From NCBI GenBank assembly GCA_022824305.1, contig JAJEAD010000054.1, positions 171,482 to 235,481 on the forward strand: DNA of 64,000 nucleotides. Direction: 5' to 3'. Source of the DNA: Gammaproteobacteria bacterium (GTDB lineage: Bacteria > Pseudomonadota > Gammaproteobacteria > HK1). The translations under genes were made by a program, and so were the position numbers. Shown here in pieces: positions 17,280 through 23,978 of the stretch (its first letter is position 1; every line of letters starts with the position of its first letter). Under the pieces are notes generated by a model. It was not told the origin of the DNA, ran no database searches, and worked only from the letters and a program-made list of their open reading frames with translations.

Positions 17280-17500
17280 TCGGCAAACGGACTGCCACTG
17301 CTCTCGATGACTGTCGCCGTGCCCCGCAGGGGGCCGCCGGCGACGGTTTCTCCGGCGTGCTCCAGCACGGTGTAGTAGCGCACGAAGCTGTTGAGGAGCG
17401 TGAAGCTGCCACTCTCGCCCGCTGTGGCGGCGCCAGCGGACCAGGTGACAGCCGATGCGACGATGAAGACGGTTACGATCCTGCGGAAGGATATCGTCAT
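17280..17500 (-). pseudogene. truncated copy of the secreted-protein gene
   Basis: The minus strand from ATG 17500 encodes a signal peptide (TISFRRIVTVFIVASAVTW) and LLNSFVRYYTVLEHAGE, then GTATVIESSGSPFA. It loses similarity to the parent at about 17280, where it runs into unrelated sequence and stops at 17264. More than half of the mature barrel, including the GGTGKYAG block and all cysteines, is missing. The parent is at 15464-15973. Confidence 0.75.
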
Positions 17501-17666
17501 TTCATGGGCTCCGTTCGTCAGCGGCTGTGTCGGCCATGCCATTGGGGTGTGGCTGTACGTGGAGGTCAGCCGAGGGATGAGCAGAAAGTCGCCCCTACCG
17601 CTCGCCATCCCCGTCGACTGCGCTCATCACATGGAACTCCTGATCGTCCATCGACCAGCCCGCCGC
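17280..17666. repeat. duplicated block B, copy 2
   Basis: Partner of 15754-16140. The left end falls at TCGGCAAA, just after the PIN toxin gene, and the right end after CAGCCCGCCGCG. No target-site repeat or terminal inverted repeat is visible at either edge, so it does not look like a classical insertion sequence. Confidence 0.78.
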
Positions 17667-17708
17667 GGGGAGAGGGCTTTGGTCGCAACGGACCGCTCGT
17701 CGATGTGT

Positions 17709-17726
17709 CCATGGTCATGACCATGG
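17709..17726. promoter_or_regulatory. perfect 18-bp palindrome upstream of a Phd-type antitoxin, probable autoregulatory operator
   Basis: CCATGGTCATGACCATGG is identical to its reverse complement. It ends 43 bases before the TTG start of the antitoxin gene and is followed at once by TATAGA, a candidate -10 element. Phd/YefM antitoxins typically repress their own promoters by binding such palindromes, so an operator role is likely but inferred. Confidence 0.6.
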
Positions 17727-17769
17727 TATAGACTGGCTCCCTTCGACCCTGGATTGCGGGAGCCATGTC

Positions 17770-18060
17770 TTGGATTCGCACGACGCCGAGCGCGCGGGAG
17801 TCAGGACGATCAAAGCGTCCGAGTTCAAGGCCAGGTGTCTGAAGCTGATGGACGAGATCGCGGCCAGCGGCGCCGAGATCGTCATCACCAAGAACGGGCG
17901 CCCGGTCTCCCGTCTGGTCCCCTATCGCAGGAAGCCGAAGAGCCTCTTCGGCATCGACCGTGGGAGGGTCGAAGTTCTCGGTGATCTGGACGAACCACTG
18001 GACGTTGCCTGGGAGGCCGCAAGCGGCCGGATCCGGAGCGAAGACGACTGCTCCTCCTAG
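17770..18060 (+). CDS. Phd/YefM-type antitoxin
   Basis: A 96-residue antitoxin. The N-terminal DNA-binding part carries the family opening IKASEFKARCLKLMDEIA (near residues 14-31) and ITKNGRPVSRLVPYRRK (near residues 38-54). The C-terminal toxin-binding tail is acidic. TTG at 17770 is the only reasonable start upstream of the core, with GGGAG about eight bases before it. It overlaps the following PIN toxin frame, forming a Phd/VapC-type module. A perfect palindrome lies 43 bases upstream. Confidence 0.82.
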   Translation: MDSHDAERAGVRTIKASEFKARCLKLMDEIAASGAEIVITKNGRPVSRLVPYRRKPKSLFGIDRGRVEVLGDLDEPLDVAWEAASGRIRSEDDCSS

Positions 18061-18446
18061 ACACCAACGCGTTGTTGTGGTTGCGGCTCGGCGACGAGAG
18101 GCTGGGAAGCCGTGCGCGCAGCGAAATCGAACAGGCCTGGCAATCCAACGCGCTGGCGGTATCCGCCATTTCATTCTGGGAAGTGGCCGTGCTCGTGGAC
18201 AAGGGACGCATCAGGCTGGCCGAGGACGTCCGGGCCTGGCGCCACGAGCATCTGGATCAGGGCGTCGTCGAGATCCCCGTTGATGGAGAAATCGGCGTCC
18301 GAGCCGCGAACCTCACAGGCTTCCACCCCGACCCCGCGGATCGCCTCATCGTCGCGACCGCCCTGGCCGGCCACCGCCTCGTCACGTCGGACCGGCGCAT
18401 TCTCGAGTGGCCGGGGAAACTCGGCCGCCTGAACGCGATCGACTGA
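18048..18446 (+). CDS. PIN-domain toxin (VapC-like) with an unusual start
   Basis: A PIN ribonuclease toxin paired with the Phd-type antitoxin it overlaps. The catalytic first aspartate is in LLLLDTNALLWL, encoded at 18060-18062. No ATG, GTG or TTG lies upstream of it in frame before the stop at 17982. The only nearby candidate is CTG at 18048, nine bases after a GGAG, giving about 132 residues. Starting at TTG 18072 would delete the active-site aspartate. The remaining motifs are present: SFWEVAVL near residue 45, then DPADRLIVATAL and TSDRRIL near the end. A C-terminal fragment of this gene recurs at 16168-16339. Confidence 0.75.
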   Translation: MLLLDTNALLWLRLGDERLGSRARSEIEQAWQSNALAVSAISFWEVAVLVDKGRIRLAEDVRAWRHEHLDQGVVEIPVDGEIGVRAANLTGFHPDPADRLIVATALAGHRLVTSDRRILEWPGKLGRLNAID

Positions 18447-18473
18447 ACTCCTTGCGGTGGCCGTCGGCCCCCC

Positions 18474-19241
18474 CTACACCGCGGAGGAAACCAGCTTGCG
18501 CGTGTAGTCCGATTCGGGGTCGCGGACGAGCGTCCCGGTCTCGCCCCGCTCGACGATCGCGCCGGACTTCATGACCAGCACGTTGTCGCACATGAAGGTG
18601 ACCACGGGCAGGTCGTGGGTGACCAGCATCAGTGAGAAAGCGTAGCGGCCCTGGAGGTCCTTGAAGAGGTTGAGCACCTGCGCCTGCACGGAGACGTCCA
18701 GCGCCGATGTCGGCTCGTCGAGGAGCAGGAGGTCGGGCTTCACCGCGAGCGCCCGGGCGATCGCCGCGCGCTGGCGCTGACCGCCCGAGAGCTGGTGCGG
18801 CAGGGCGCTCGCCAGGTCCGGGTCCAGCCCGACATCATCGAGGAGCCGTGCGACTTCACCGGGTATGTCGGCCTTATCGACGTTCCCCAGCAGCTCGAAG
18901 CCGAGCGCGATGGACGCCCCGACCGAGAAGCGCGGATTGAAGGTCGAATAGGGATTCTGGAACACGGGCTGAACGCGCTGCCGGAAACGTCGCAGCGCGC
19001 CTCGATCCATGGCGGCGATCTCGGCACCGTCGAAAGTGACCGAGCCCGCGTCGTAGGGGGTAAGTCGCAGGATGGTCCGGAGCAGGGTGGACTTGCCCGA
19101 GCCGGACTCTCCGACCACGCCGAGCGACTCGCCCTCCGCGAGCGAGAAGGACACGTCGTCGAGGGCGAGGACGCCGGCGCCGCGCCGGAACAGGCCGCCG
19201 CTCCGGAAGGTCTTTCGCAGGTTCCGGGCCGCTACGAGCAT
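18474..19241 (-). CDS. oligopeptide/dipeptide ABC transporter ATPase, DppF-like
   Basis: A 255-residue ATPase, last gene of a leftward peptide-type importer operon. Walker A GESGSGKS near residue 44, the family block QPVFQNPYSTFNPR near residue 90, signature LSGGQRQRAAIARAL near residue 147 and Walker B LLLLDEPTSALDVSVQ near residue 168 are all present. The FQNP/DPY-x-(S/T)-NPR block marks the DppF/OppF branch. It starts 3 bases after dppD. It is slightly shorter than OppF (about 320) because the C-terminal extension is missing. The substrate is unknown (peptides, or compounds such as glutathione or nickel chelates). Confidence 0.9.
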   Translation of the reverse strand: MLVAARNLRKTFRSGGLFRRGAGVLALDDVSFSLAEGESLGVVGESGSGKSTLLRTILRLTPYDAGSVTFDGAEIAAMDRGALRRFRQRVQPVFQNPYSTFNPRFSVGASIALGFELLGNVDKADIPGEVARLLDDVGLDPDLASALPHQLSGGQRQRAAIARALAVKPDLLLLDEPTSALDVSVQAQVLNLFKDLQGRYAFSLMLVTHDLPVVTFMCDNVLVMKSGAIVERGETGTLVRDPESDYTRKLVSSAV

Positions 19242-19244
19242 CCT

Positions 19245-20240
19245 TCAGGCCAGCCAGCAGCGGGCGTCGTGCCCCCGGGCGGCCTCCCGCAGGGGCGGGG
19301 GCTCCGCGCAGCGCGCTTCCGCGAGGGGGCAGCGCACCCGGAAGCGGCAGCCGGCGATCTCTTCGGAAGGCTGCGGGATCCGTCCGGGAATGGTCGAGAG
19401 GCGCTCGGGGTTTCCGAGCAGGCGGGGGGCGGCGCCCATGAGCGCGCGCGTGTAGGGATGGCGCGGGCGATCGAAGATCTCTTCACGCACGCCGCTCTCG
19501 ACGATCTCGCCCGCGTACATGACGTAGATCCGGTCGCAGAGGCTGGAGACGAGGCCGAGGTCGTGCGAAATGAAGAGAAAGCTGGTGCCGGTCTGCGCCC
19601 GCAGGTCCCGGATGAGGGCGATGATCTCGGCCTGGATGGTCACGTCGAGGGCGGTGGTGGGCTCGTCGGCGAGGATGAGGGGCGGCTCCATCGACAGCGC
19701 CATCGCGGTCAGCGCGCGTTGCTGCATTCCGCCCGAGAACTGGTGCGGATAGTCGGCGCTTCGCGCACGGGGATTCGGAATGTGCACGCGTTCGAGCAGG
19801 CGCACCACGAGCTCCCGGATCTCGGGCCCGGGGCGACGCGCGTGCACCTCGACCGGCTCTCCCACCTGCCGCCCGACCACCTGCACCGGGTTGAGGGCAT
19901 GCAGGGCGTCCTGCGGAATGAGGGCGATCTCGGCGCCCCGCACTTCCCGCATCTGCGGCGGGGTGAGCGCGAAGAGGTCCCGCGACCGGAACATCGCCCG
20001 GCCGGCGACCACGCGAATCCGCTCGGGAAGCAGCCCGAGCAGCGACTTGGCGGTCATGGTCTTTCCGCTGCCGGACTCGCCGATGAGGCCCACGATCTCG
20101 CCTTCCTCGACCCGCAGGGATACGTCGCGCGCGATGGGCACCGGCGCCTCCGCCCGGCGCTCGAGCTCGATCCGCAGGCCGACCACTTCGAGCAGGGGAG
20201 CGGCGCCGCCCCCGTCCCTTGCCGTCGCGCCCTCAGCCAC
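19245..20240 (-). CDS. oligopeptide/dipeptide ABC transporter ATPase, DppD-like
   Basis: A 331-residue ATPase of the DppD/OppD branch. Walker A GESGSGKT near residue 57, EIALIPQDALHALNPVQ near residue 105, HQFSGGMQQRALTAMAL near residue 167 and Walker B LILADEPTTALDV near residue 190 are present. The C-terminal cysteine cluster GCRFRVRCPLAEARC, typical of oligopeptide-transporter ATPases, is also present. It overlaps dppC by 8 bases. Thirty-four bases of its Walker B coding sequence recur 3.3 kb away at 16343-16376. Confidence 0.92.
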   Translation of the reverse strand: MAEGATARDGGGAAPLLEVVGLRIELERRAEAPVPIARDVSLRVEEGEIVGLIGESGSGKTMTAKSLLGLLPERIRVVAGRAMFRSRDLFALTPPQMREVRGAEIALIPQDALHALNPVQVVGRQVGEPVEVHARRPGPEIRELVVRLLERVHIPNPRARSADYPHQFSGGMQQRALTAMALSMEPPLILADEPTTALDVTIQAEIIALIRDLRAQTGTSFLFISHDLGLVSSLCDRIYVMYAGEIVESGVREEIFDRPRHPYTRALMGAAPRLLGNPERLSTIPGRIPQPSEEIAGCRFRVRCPLAEARCAEPPPLREAARGHDARCWLA

Positions 20241-21060
20241 GGAGCTTGGGATCCAGCACGTCGCGCAGCCCGTCTCCCAGCAGGTTGAAGCTGAAGACGG
20301 TGAGGAAGAGGGCCACCCCCGGCGCGAGGCTTATCCACGGCGCCTGGTCGATAAAGCCGCGGCCGGTGTTGATCATGTTGCCCCAGGAGGGCTCCGGCGG
20401 CTGGGCGCCGAGGCCGAGGAAGGAGAGCGCGGATTCGAGCAGGACCGCGTAGGAGAAGGCCACCGCGGCCTCCACCAGCACCGGGCCGATGACGTTGGGC
20501 AGGATCTCGCGCAGGACGATGCGCCGCCCCGGCACCCCCAGGCATATCGCGGCCTCGAGAAAGGGCTGGCGCTGCACGGTCTGGGCCACCGCCCGGGTGA
20601 GACGGGCGAAGCCGGGGATGAAGATGATGCCGATGGCGAGCATCGCGTTGAGCACCGAGGTGCCCAGGTTCGCCATGAGGATGACCGCGAGCAGGATCGC
20701 GGGAAAGCAGAACACGATGTCCATGAAGCGCATGAGCACCGCGTCGATCTTCCCCCCGAACCAGGCGGCGAGCAGACCGATGAGGGTGCCGCCGAACGCA
20801 CCGATCCCCACCGCCACGAGGCCCACGACGATGGAAATCCGTGACGCCTGCATCACCCGGGAGAGGATGTCCCGGCCCAGCTCGTCGGTGCCGAGGAGGT
20901 GCTTCTCGCTCGGACCTTCGAGCATCACCAGCACGTCGAGCGCGTAGGGGTCGTAGGGCGCGATCACCGGCGCGAAGGCGGACGCGACGAACACCAGGAT
21001 CACCACGGGAAGGGTGACGACCACGAGGCCGTAGCGCCGCCAGTTGATGCGCCGGAGCAT
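20233..21060 (-). CDS. peptide-type ABC transporter permease, DppC-like
   Basis: A 275-residue inner-membrane permease. It shows the N-terminal GTDELGRDILSRVMQASRIS block of the DppC family near residue 55, the EAA loop (EAAICLGVPGRRIVLREILP near residue 167) that docks the ATPases, and about six membrane spans. It lies between dppB, whose stop is 2 bases away, and dppD, with which it overlaps by 8 bases. Confidence 0.92.
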   Translation of the reverse strand: MLRRINWRRYGLVVVTLPVVILVFVASAFAPVIAPYDPYALDVLVMLEGPSEKHLLGTDELGRDILSRVMQASRISIVVGLVAVGIGAFGGTLIGLLAAWFGGKIDAVLMRFMDIVFCFPAILLAVILMANLGTSVLNAMLAIGIIFIPGFARLTRAVAQTVQRQPFLEAAICLGVPGRRIVLREILPNVIGPVLVEAAVAFSYAVLLESALSFLGLGAQPPEPSWGNMINTGRGFIDQAPWISLAPGVALFLTVFSFNLLGDGLRDVLDPKLRG

Positions 21061-21062
21061 CC

Positions 21063-22013
21063 TCAGCTTCCCGTGTGCACCTGGCGCGGGTCGATGACCT
21101 GCGCCGCGAGATCGACGAGCAGGTTGACGATCAGCACGATGACGGTGACGGACATCGCCGCCGCGAGCAGCACCGGGTAGTCGCGGTTGATGATGCCGAC
21201 GAGGACCAGCGAGCCGATTCCGGGAATGCGGAACACGTCCTCGATGATGACGACGCTGCCGACGAGAAACCCGAACTCCACCGCGCTGACGGTGAAGAAG
21301 GGGATGAGCGCGTTGCGCACCACGTGCGCGGTCAGGAGGCGAAAGTTGGAGACCCCTTTCGAGCGGGCGGTCTCGATGAAGTTCGAGAACATCACCTCGA
21401 TCACCGCGGTGCGCATGATCCGGATGAGCAGGCCCGAGGAAACCACCCCGAGCGCGATGCAGGGCAGCAGCATCCCCCGCAGGTTCGCGACCGGGTCCTC
21501 AGAGAAGGGCGTGTATCCCCCGGTCGGCAGCCATCCGAGGCGCAGAGAGAAGAGGTAGATGAGCAGGGTCGCGAGCCAGAAGTTCGGCGTCGAGCCGAAG
21601 AGGGTCGCGAGCGTGGTGACCACCCCGTCCGTGCCGCTCTGATGCCGGAACCCGGCGACGAGGCCGAGCGGAATCGCGATGGCGACCGCCACCAGGAAGG
21701 CCATGCCCGCGAGCTGGAGGGTCACCGGGATGCGCTTGCGCACGTCCGGACCCACCGCGACCGCGTTCTGAAAGGAGGTTCCGAAGTCGCCCCGCAGCGC
21801 CCGGCCCGCCCATTCGACGTACTGCACCGCGAGCGGGCGGTCGAGCCCATGCTGGTGCTCGAAGCGCTTCAGCGCCTGCGGAGTCGCGTGAATGCCGAGC
21901 GCGGAACGTGCGGCGGAGCCCGGCACCACGTTGACGGCCAGGAAAAGCACCATCGACGCCACGAAGAGCGTCGGCACGAAGGAGGCGAGCCGCCCCAGGA
22001 CGAGGCGCAGCAT
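21063..22013 (-). CDS. peptide-type ABC transporter permease, DppB-like
   Basis: A 316-residue permease, partner of DppC. The N-terminal hydrophobic span is followed by PGSAARSALG and the family YVEWAGRALRGDFGTSF block near residue 65. The EAA-like loop ETARSKGVSNFRLLTAHVVR lies near residue 205 and EDVFRIPGIGSLV near residue 258. A 65-base gap with a strong hairpin separates it from the upstream binding-protein gene. Confidence 0.92.
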   Translation of the reverse strand: MLRLVLGRLASFVPTLFVASMVLFLAVNVVPGSAARSALGIHATPQALKRFEHQHGLDRPLAVQYVEWAGRALRGDFGTSFQNAVAVGPDVRKRIPVTLQLAGMAFLVAVAIAIPLGLVAGFRHQSGTDGVVTTLATLFGSTPNFWLATLLIYLFSLRLGWLPTGGYTPFSEDPVANLRGMLLPCIALGVVSSGLLIRIMRTAVIEVMFSNFIETARSKGVSNFRLLTAHVVRNALIPFFTVSAVEFGFLVGSVVIIEDVFRIPGIGSLVLVGIINRDYPVLLAAAMSVTVIVLIVNLLVDLAAQVIDPRQVHTGS

Positions 22014-22031
22014 CAGGGCTCATGCCCCGGT

Positions 22032-22059
22032 GCGGGCGGGAATGCGACTTCCCGCCCGC
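22032..22059 (-). promoter_or_regulatory. strong hairpin between dppA-like and dppB-like genes
   Basis: GCGGGCGGGAA (22032-22042) pairs perfectly with TTCCCGCCCGC (22049-22059), an 11-base-pair stem with a six-base loop, 19 bases after the binding-protein stop. With no T tract it is better read as a transcript stabiliser or partial terminator that raises binding-protein over permease expression. Confidence 0.6.
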
Positions 22060-22078
22060 GCCGCGACATATCCCGTGG

Positions 22079-23626
22079 TCATTCCAGCCAGGCGTCCTTG
22101 AGCGTCTTCAGGAAACCGGTGCGCATCGGCTTGAAGTTCTTCAGCCGGTCGGTGTGCGCGGTGAGCACCCAGCCGTTCACCAGCGGAACGACGTCCATGG
22201 TGTCCAGCGAGAGTTGCTGCTGCTGCCGGTAGAGGTCCTTGCGCTCCTCGATGGTGACGGCGGACTTTGCCGCCAGCATCAGGTCGTCCATCTCCTGCGA
22301 GCCGCCCTTCTGCACGTTGACGGCGGAGGTCGTCGCGTAGGTGTTGGTGACGAAGTCGTCCGGATCCGCGAGCGGCGAGAGCCAGTACATGACGGTGAGG
22401 TCGAAGTTGCTCGGTCCCCACACCTCGTCCCAGTAGCGCGGGACCTCCATGGTCTCGATGGTGGCGTTGAATCCGATCTGGGACAGGTTGGCCTGGATGA
22501 TCGGAGCCATCGACATCATCGGCGGCCACGAGGAGACCATCATCAGGCTGATCGGCGAGCCGGGCGCCACGCCCGCTTCCGCGAGCAGCGCCTTCGCCTT
22601 TTCGATGTCGCCCTGGGGACTGAACTCCTCGAGATCCGCGTAGCCCCAGTTCCACTGGGGGATCACGCCGCCGAGGATCGGCGTCGCCTGCCCGTAGAAG
22701 GCTCCGCGCACGATCGCCGCCCGGTTCAGCGCGTGGGCAATCGCCCGCCGCACCAGCGGATTGCCGAGCTCGCCGCGCTCGTGGTTCGGCACCATCCAGA
22801 AGTAGCGCGACCCCTCGATGGCGGCATCGACCATGTTCTCCTGCGAGGTGATGGCATTCCAGTCCTTGGGAGGCACCTCGTTGGAGAAGTGGATCTCGCC
22901 CGACTTCATCCCGTTCGCGAGCGCGGTGGGATCGGAGATGATCCGATAGACCATGCCGTCGAACCAGGGCCGTCCCTCTTCGTAGTAGTCGTCGTTGCGC
23001 TCGAACACGATGGAATCGCGCGGCGTGTACGACACGAACCTGAAGGGGCCGCTGCCCACCGGCTGCGCGTTGAGGTCCCACCCCGACTCGACCAGGTCCT
23101 TGGGCACGATGGAGGAGCCCGGGAACGCCATGTAGATCTCGAAGGGTCCGGTCACGCGGTTCAGGTTGAACTGCACGTTCAGGTCGTCGAGCGCCACCAC
23201 CTCGTCGATCGTCTCGATCTGGGAGCGGTAGGCGTATCCCGAGTCCGGGTCGAGGATGCGCTCGAAGGAATAGACCACGTCCTCGGCGGTCAGAGCCTCG
23301 CCGTCGTGGAAGGTGAGGCCGGGACGCAGGGTAAAGGTCCAGGAGAGCCCGTCGTCCGCGACCGACCAGCTCTCGGCGATTCCCGCGTAGGGTTTTGCGT
23401 TCTCGTCGAGATTGAGCAGCGTCGAGTAGACCTGCTCGATCACCACGTGCGACATGCCGCTTGGGCCCCGCGCCGGATCGAAGCCGCCCGGATCGGCGGA
23501 GAAGGCCGCCACCAGCGTGCCGCCGGCCTTGCCTTCCTGCGCCGTCGCGACTCCCGGTACGCCGAATGCAAGCGCGGTCGCTGCCGCCGCCGCAAGGCCG
23601 AGTCCCGCCCGTCGTGTCAATTGCAT
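22079..23626 (-). CDS. peptide-type ABC transporter solute-binding protein, DppA-like
   Basis: A 515-residue family 5 binding protein. The start at 23626 follows a GAGGAGGGAAG ribosome site and opens with MQLTRRAGLGLAAAAATALAF, a signal peptide with twin arginines (T-R-R-A-G), cleaved after TAQ or nearby. The mature protein has GGTLVAAFSADPGGFDPARG, WTFTLRPGLTFHDGEALTAEDVVYS (family 5 signature region, near residue 105) and SGPFRFVSYTPRDSIVFERN. It heads the dpp-like operon and determines its specificity, which I cannot predict. The twin-arginine signal is uncertain, because the residues that follow are only partly consistent with a Tat motif. Confidence 0.92.
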   Translation of the reverse strand: MQLTRRAGLGLAAAAATALAFGVPGVATAQEGKAGGTLVAAFSADPGGFDPARGPSGMSHVVIEQVYSTLLNLDENAKPYAGIAESWSVADDGLSWTFTLRPGLTFHDGEALTAEDVVYSFERILDPDSGYAYRSQIETIDEVVALDDLNVQFNLNRVTGPFEIYMAFPGSSIVPKDLVESGWDLNAQPVGSGPFRFVSYTPRDSIVFERNDDYYEEGRPWFDGMVYRIISDPTALANGMKSGEIHFSNEVPPKDWNAITSQENMVDAAIEGSRYFWMVPNHERGELGNPLVRRAIAHALNRAAIVRGAFYGQATPILGGVIPQWNWGYADLEEFSPQGDIEKAKALLAEAGVAPGSPISLMMVSSWPPMMSMAPIIQANLSQIGFNATIETMEVPRYWDEVWGPSNFDLTVMYWLSPLADPDDFVTNTYATTSAVNVQKGGSQEMDDLMLAAKSAVTIEERKDLYRQQQQLSLDTMDVVPLVNGWVLTAHTDRLKNFKPMRTGFLKTLKDAWLE

Positions 23627-23978
23627 GTTCTTCCCTCCTCCCACAATGCTGCCGGGCGGGTTGCCCGGTGAGCCCGCGATGGTAGGAGGGGGTCCAGGGG
23701 GCGTCAACGAGGCCGCTACCGATCCCGACCTCCGCCCTGGTTCTCTTCTGGCTATGGGTACCGGCACGGGTTGATTCCTGACTCGGCGAGTGGAAGCAGG
23801 CTTGCTTCCGGCGGAGTGGGATTTCGACGATCTCCTGCCCGCCATTCGCAACGGACTGAGCGCGGACGGCGACCTCGTCGAGGCGCCGCGCTTCGTCGAG
23901 GTCTTCGAGGGCTGGCTCGACCGGCTCTGGTCGGAGGGCTGCGAAGCGGCGATGCGATCTTGCGCGAGCGGGTAGCCT
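23627..23978. other. intergenic region, glgB 3' end to dppA-like 5' end
   Basis: 352 bases between two leftward genes, so it should hold the dpp promoter and the end of the glycogen transcript. A perfect hairpin GGAAGCA-GGCT-TGCTTCC lies at 23791-23808; no T run follows on the minus strand. A plus-strand open frame at 23790-23975 (61 codons, acidic and aromatic product ending in EGCEAAMRSCASG) looks protein-like but matches nothing I know. It may be the relic of a larger gene. Confidence 0.4.

Noticed and set aside
19648..19681. The 34-base match to 16343-16376 as a simple consequence of conserved Walker B codons.
   Set aside because: The second location contains no ABC gene, so conservation of coding sequence cannot explain it. 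However, another dpp/opp-type gene in the genome could be the real donor.
23790..23975. 61-codon plus-strand frame as a real gene.
   Set aside because: It has no ribosome site, overlaps a hairpin and lacks recognisable homology. Kept only as a remark in the intergenic entry.
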